Below are positions 5,753 to 8,339 of a stretch of 8,339 bases of DNA, piece after piece. Every line of letters begins with the position of its first letter. The stretch's first letter is position 1. The DNA comes from an uncultured Eubacteriales bacterium (GTDB taxonomy: Bacteria; Bacillota; Clostridia; Oscillospirales; Acutalibacteraceae): assembly GCA_934466515.1 (NCBI GenBank), contig CAKSLH010000019.1:1-8339 (forward strand), read 5' to 3'. The position numbers and the translations under genes were made by a program. A model generated the notes under the pieces. That model had not been told where the DNA came from, searched no databases, and saw nothing but the letters and a program-made list of their open reading frames with translations.

Positions 5753-5770
5753 TTTGATTTCTCATATAAT
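5739..5770 (+). promoter_or_regulatory. Probable promoter of the S1-domain gene
   Basis: TTGACA (5739-5744) and TATAAT (5765-5770) match the consensus boxes, but the spacer is 20 bp, longer than the optimum. An 18-bp spacing would use the weaker CATATA. The promoter lies between the distal terminator and the S1 gene, so that gene has its own transcription start. Confidence 0.55.
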
Positions 5771-5809
5771 TTTTTAAGACTAGTGAAAATATGAGAAAGG
5801 CTGGTTAAA

Positions 5810-6733
5810 ATGAAAGAATTTTATCCCGAGGGCTTTATCGGAACAACCTATGAGAACAGAAAAAGTATGTCAACTCCGGCAATGCTTTATCAGGCGCAGT
5901 CATCATCAAGTATTCTTGAGGCAAATGTGATAATGTGCGACGCCGAGCATAATATGACGGTCGATTTAGGCTGTATGAAGGGTGTAATTTCCCGTGAGGA
6001 CGGAGCGATAGGAATAAGCGAGGGAACAACAAGAGATATCGCTCTTATTTCAAGGGTCGGAAGACCCGTAAGCTTTTGCGTAACAGCTATAAAGACCGAT
6101 AAATACGGAAAGCTTTATGCTCAGCTTTCAAGAAAAAAGGCTCAGGAAATATGTAAAAACGAATTTTTAAAAAAGCTTACTGCCGGCGATGTTATAAACG
6201 CTAAAATCACACATCTTGAAAGCTTCGGCGCCTTTTGCGATATCGGCTGCGGAAATGTCGCTCTTCTTCCTATTGACGCGATTTCCGTTTCGAGAATTTC
6301 CCACCCTAAGGATAGGCTGAGAGTCGGCGAAAATATAAAGGCGGTAATAAAATCGGTGGCGAGTGACGGAAAGATAACCCTTTCGCAAAAGGAGCTTTTG
6401 GGCACTTGGCAGGAAAATGCCGATATGTTTTCTCAGGGACAGACGGTGTCGGGAATTGTCAGAAGCATCGAGGAATACGGAATATTTGTCGAACTTACGG
6501 CAAATCTTGCGGGTCTTGCCGAGCCGAAAGCAGGGGTGACGGTAGGACAGCAGGCAAGCGTTTACATAAAAAGCATAATTCCAGAAAAAATGAAAATAAA
6601 GCTTATAATTATCGACAGCTTTGAATCAAAGGAACGCTTCCCGACAAAATATTTTTATACTTTGCCGCATATTGAAAAATGGGAATATTCGCCCGAGTCC
6701 TGTCCTAAAAAAATAACCTCCGAATTTATTTGA
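5810..6733 (+). CDS. Triple S1-domain RNA-binding protein
   Basis: This is a 307-residue cytoplasmic protein built from S1 (OB-fold) RNA-binding modules, as in ribosomal protein S1 and its clostridial relatives. Module 1 (about 34-108) is divergent and ends YAQLSRKKA. Module 2 (about 124-195) is the clearest, with AGDVINAKITHLESFGAFCDIG and KITLSQKELLGTW. Module 3 (about 210-268) has GQTVSGIVRSIEEYGIFVEL. The C-terminal 40 residues carry no recognised domain. It is shorter than the four-to-six-module ribosomal S1 of proteobacteria, so calling it true bS1 would be an over-reach. Binding to mRNA during translation is likely but inferred. The ATG follows an AGAAAGG ribosome binding site about 9 nt upstream. 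The gene is apparently monocistronic, with a separate promoter directly after its stop. Confidence 0.85.
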   Translation: MKEFYPEGFIGTTYENRKSMSTPAMLYQAQSSSSILEANVIMCDAEHNMTVDLGCMKGVISREDGAIGISEGTTRDIALISRVGRPVSFCVTAIKTDKYGKLYAQLSRKKAQEICKNEFLKKLTAGDVINAKITHLESFGAFCDIGCGNVALLPIDAISVSRISHPKDRLRVGENIKAVIKSVASDGKITLSQKELLGTWQENADMFSQGQTVSGIVRSIEEYGIFVELTANLAGLAEPKAGVTVGQQASVYIKSIIPEKMKIKLIIIDSFESKERFPTKYFYTLPHIEKWEYSPESCPKKITSEFI

Positions 6734-6734
6734 C

Positions 6735-6763
6735 TTGATTTTACCGTTTTTAAGGGTTATAAT
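6735..6763 (+). promoter_or_regulatory. Promoter of the Mrp/NBP35 ATPase gene
   Basis: TTGATT (6735-6740) and TATAAT (6758-6763) are spaced 17 bp, starting just after the S1 gene stop. A 9-bp inverted repeat, ACCGTTTTT (6743-6751) and AAAAACGGT (6782-6790), brackets the -10 box and the likely start site. Its right arm overlaps the ribosome binding site, so it might be an operator; that part is speculative. Confidence 0.7.
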
Positions 6764-6799
6764 ATATTAAAATTATAATAAAAAAACGGTGATTTAAAA

Positions 6800-7612
6800 A
6801 TGAGTGAAAATTGCAGCGGAAATTGCTCTTCCTGCCAAACGGATTGTAATGAAAGGAAAAGCTTTATTGAAAAAACAGGCGAATTCAATAATATAAAGCA
6901 TGTTGTTGCCGTAGTCAGCGGAAAAGGCGGCGTCGGAAAATCCTCCGTTACATCGCTTTTGGCGGTTGAGCTTAAAAACAAGGGCTATAATGTCGGAATT
7001 CTTGACGCGGATATAACAGGACCCTCAATTCCTAAGGCTTTCGGCATAACCGATCGCGCAATGCAGAATGATATCGGTATAATTCCTGCCGAGAGTAAAA
7101 ACGGAATAAAAATAATGTCTGTAAATATGATGCTTCCCGAAAGCGATACTCCGGTAGTCTGGAGAGGCCCCGTAATCGCAGGAGCAGTCAAGCAGTTCTG
7201 GACCGATGTTGTCTGGGGCGACCTTGATTATCTTCTTGTCGACTGTCCTCCCGGAACCGGCGATGTTCCGCTCACGGTCTTTCAGTCTATTCCGCTTGAC
7301 GGCGTAATTATTGTTTCAACTCCTCAGGACCTCGTTTCGATGATAGTCAAAAAAGCCGTTAATATGGCGAAAATGATGAATGTGAAAATATTGGGATTGG
7401 TTGAAAATATGAGCTATTTTGTATGTCCCGACTGCAATAAAAAGCACTATATTTTCGGCGAATGCACCGATATTGCCAAGGAGACGGGACTTGAGCTGTT
7501 AGCAGAGCTTCCCATAAATTCAAATCTTGCGAGAATGGAAGATACGGGCTCTGTAGGAAATTATAAAGAAAACTATCTTGAAAAAGCCGTAGAAAAATTA
7601 GAAAAATTATAA
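6800..7612 (+). CDS. Mrp/NBP35 (ApbC)-type P-loop ATPase, iron-sulfur cluster carrier
   Basis: Members of this family are dimeric cytosolic ATPases that hold and pass on [4Fe-4S] clusters to apo-enzymes. The 270-residue protein has the deviant Walker A GKGGVGKSS (41-49), switch I DADITGPS (69-76), the Walker B region VDCPPGTGD (147-155) and the cluster-binding CPDC (Cys209, Cys212) that bridges the dimer. It also has a four-cysteine N-terminus (Cys5, Cys9, Cys12, Cys16) reminiscent of the extra ferredoxin-like cluster of eukaryotic Nbp35, though the spacing (C-x3-C-x2-C-x3-C) differs. The N-terminal MIP18-like domain of longer bacterial Mrp proteins is absent. The ATG has GGTGA 7 nt upstream. 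A terminator follows 7 nt after the stop. Confidence 0.94.
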   Translation: MSENCSGNCSSCQTDCNERKSFIEKTGEFNNIKHVVAVVSGKGGVGKSSVTSLLAVELKNKGYNVGILDADITGPSIPKAFGITDRAMQNDIGIIPAESKNGIKIMSVNMMLPESDTPVVWRGPVIAGAVKQFWTDVVWGDLDYLLVDCPPGTGDVPLTVFQSIPLDGVIIVSTPQDLVSMIVKKAVNMAKMMNVKILGLVENMSYFVCPDCNKKHYIFGECTDIAKETGLELLAELPINSNLARMEDTGSVGNYKENYLEKAVEKLEKL

Positions 7613-7619
7613 ACTTTTC

Positions 7620-7643
7620 GGCTGCCGTAAGGCAGCCTTTTTT
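7620..7643 (+). terminator. Intrinsic terminator between the Mrp gene and trmB
   Basis: GGCTGCC (7620-7626), loop GTAA, GGCAGCC (7631-7637) and six T residues (7638-7643) make a textbook Rho-independent terminator. Its U-tract directly abuts the trmB ribosome binding site (GGGTGA, 7644-7649), leaving no room for a promoter. It may act as a partial terminator that lowers trmB expression. No repeat element is inserted here, so it serves as an empty-site comparison for the two occupied terminators. Confidence 0.85.
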
Positions 7644-7654
7644 GGGTGAAGAAT

Positions 7655-8326
7655 ATGAGAATGAGAAAGAAAAAGCATTTAGATGTCAGGCTTGAAGCGG
7701 TAAGCGATATTTTATATCTAAGCTACAGCGAGGACAGGAATTTCAATACCGCAAAAAACGATAAGGATTATATAGATTTAATAGGCTGGTTTAAATCGGA
7801 AAAGCCTTTTGTTCTTGAAATCGGATGCGGAAAAGGGAAGTTTGCCGCGGAATACGCGATTAAAAATCCCGATATAAACTTTATTGCGGTAGAAAAAGAC
7901 CCGAATGTTATCGTCAGCGCTTGCGAAACGGCAAAGACAAAAAATATTCCTAATCTTAGGTTTATCTGCTGCAGTGCGGAATATCTCGAAAGGCATTTAA
8001 AGGAAAAAAGCGTCGGTCTTATTTTCCTTAATTTTTCCTGCCCGTTTCCTAAAAATAAATATGCTTCTCACAGGCTTACCTCTAAGCAATTTCTTGATAT
8101 CTACAAGGTGCTTCTTAAGGACGGGGGAGAGATACATCAGAAAACCGATAATATGCACTTCTTTGAATTTTCTTTAGAACAGCTTTCGCAAAACGGGTTC
8201 GGACTTAAAAACATTTCCCTTGATTTACATAACAGCGGCTTTCTGGGAAATATAGAAACCGAATATGAAAATAAATTTGCCTCTCTCGGACAACCTATAT
8301 ACAGGCTTGAGGCTTTTATTAACTGA
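7655..8326 (+). CDS. trmB: tRNA (guanine-N7-)-methyltransferase, variant catalytic motif
   Basis: TrmB methylates G46 in the variable loop of tRNA using S-adenosylmethionine. The 223-residue protein starts MRMRKKKH, a common clostridial TrmB N-terminus, and has the SAM-binding motif EIGCGKG (55-61), acidic AVEKD (78-82), the TDN motif (164-166) and the C-terminal TEYE (202-205) with GQPIYRLE. ATG 7655 is chosen over the in-frame GTG at 7646 because GGGTG lies 6 nt before it. The usual DPWPK(K)RHxKRR motif reads CPFPKNKYASHR here (129-140): the conserved aspartate is Cys129 and the tryptophan is Phe131. That aspartate is considered important for catalysis in characterised TrmB enzymes, so the variant may be a lineage form or altered in activity. 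No own promoter is visible. Confidence 0.92.
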   Translation: MRMRKKKHLDVRLEAVSDILYLSYSEDRNFNTAKNDKDYIDLIGWFKSEKPFVLEIGCGKGKFAAEYAIKNPDINFIAVEKDPNVIVSACETAKTKNIPNLRFICCSAEYLERHLKEKSVGLIFLNFSCPFPKNKYASHRLTSKQFLDIYKVLLKDGGEIHQKTDNMHFFEFSLEQLSQNGFGLKNISLDLHNSGFLGNIETEYENKFASLGQPIYRLEAFIN

Positions 8327-8335
8327 CAGTTAATA
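8317..8335 (+). terminator. AT-rich palindrome overlapping the trmB stop
   Basis: TATTAACTG (8317-8325) and CAGTTAATA (8327-8335) form a perfect inverted repeat around one base, containing the TGA stop. As RNA it would fold into about 8 bp with a GAC loop. The window ends four bases later, so a U-tract cannot be judged; it may be a weak terminator or a chance palindrome. Confidence 0.25.
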
Positions 8336-8339
8336 TATT

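Noticed and set aside
1..8339. CRISPR arrays, tRNA, rRNA or prophage genes
   Set aside because: No regularly spaced repeats, tRNA-like folds, rRNA signatures or phage-type proteins were seen.

Overview
The window looks like chromosome from a low-to-moderate GC member of the Firmicutes/Bacillota, class Clostridia, probably a Ruminococcaceae/Oscillospiraceae-type gut anaerobe. The reasons are AT-rich intergenic DNA with consensus sigma-A promoters, strong purine-rich ribosome binding sites, the greA-lysS neighbourhood, a clostridial-type small Mrp/NBP35 ATPase with an N-terminal cysteine cluster, and a multi-S1-domain protein. The taxonomic placement is inference from gene content and style.

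Layout, left to right. (1) The left edge holds the first 16 codons of a minus-strand gene that runs off the window. Behind it is a 220 bp spacer with an unusual cluster of GATGTA hexamers and one hairpin. (2) The minus strand carries greA followed by lysS. The LysRS has an extra C-terminal tRNA-binding (EMAPII/Trbp111-like) domain. (3) Divergent from greA, the plus strand carries a polyprenyl-phosphate sugar phosphotransferase and a sugar-1-phosphate nucleotidyltransferase. Together these look like the priming step and an activated-sugar step of a surface polysaccharide or glycan pathway. The two divergent promoters lie back to back, with their -35 boxes only 11 bp apart. (4) The plus strand continues with a triple-S1-domain RNA-binding protein, an Mrp/NBP35 iron-sulfur carrier ATPase and trmB (tRNA m7G46 methyltransferase), the first two with their own promoters.

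The most striking content is non-coding. A structured element of about 233 bp occurs twice (2257-2490 on the minus strand, 5457-5689 on the plus strand), about 90% identical by hand alignment. Each copy lies directly downstream of a gene and in the same orientation relative to that gene. Each copy is flanked on both sides by a duplicate of the complete intrinsic-terminator hairpin native to that site. The two terminators differ in sequence, so the duplicated hairpin belongs to the target and not to the element. The simplest reading is a non-autonomous, MITE-like mobile element that inserts at Rho-independent terminators and duplicates the whole hairpin (about 20-22 bp at one site, 32 bp at the other). 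The element lacks a conserved ORF and folds into at least four stem-loops kept in both copies.

Functionally, most genes serve core information processing: GreA rescues stalled RNA polymerase, LysRS charges tRNA, TrmB methylates tRNA, and the S1 protein binds RNA. The Mrp ATPase serves iron-sulfur cluster assembly. The sugar transferase/nucleotidyltransferase pair is the only cell-surface module. Both lysS and trmB start immediately after an intrinsic terminator with no visible promoter between, so their expression probably depends on read-through.
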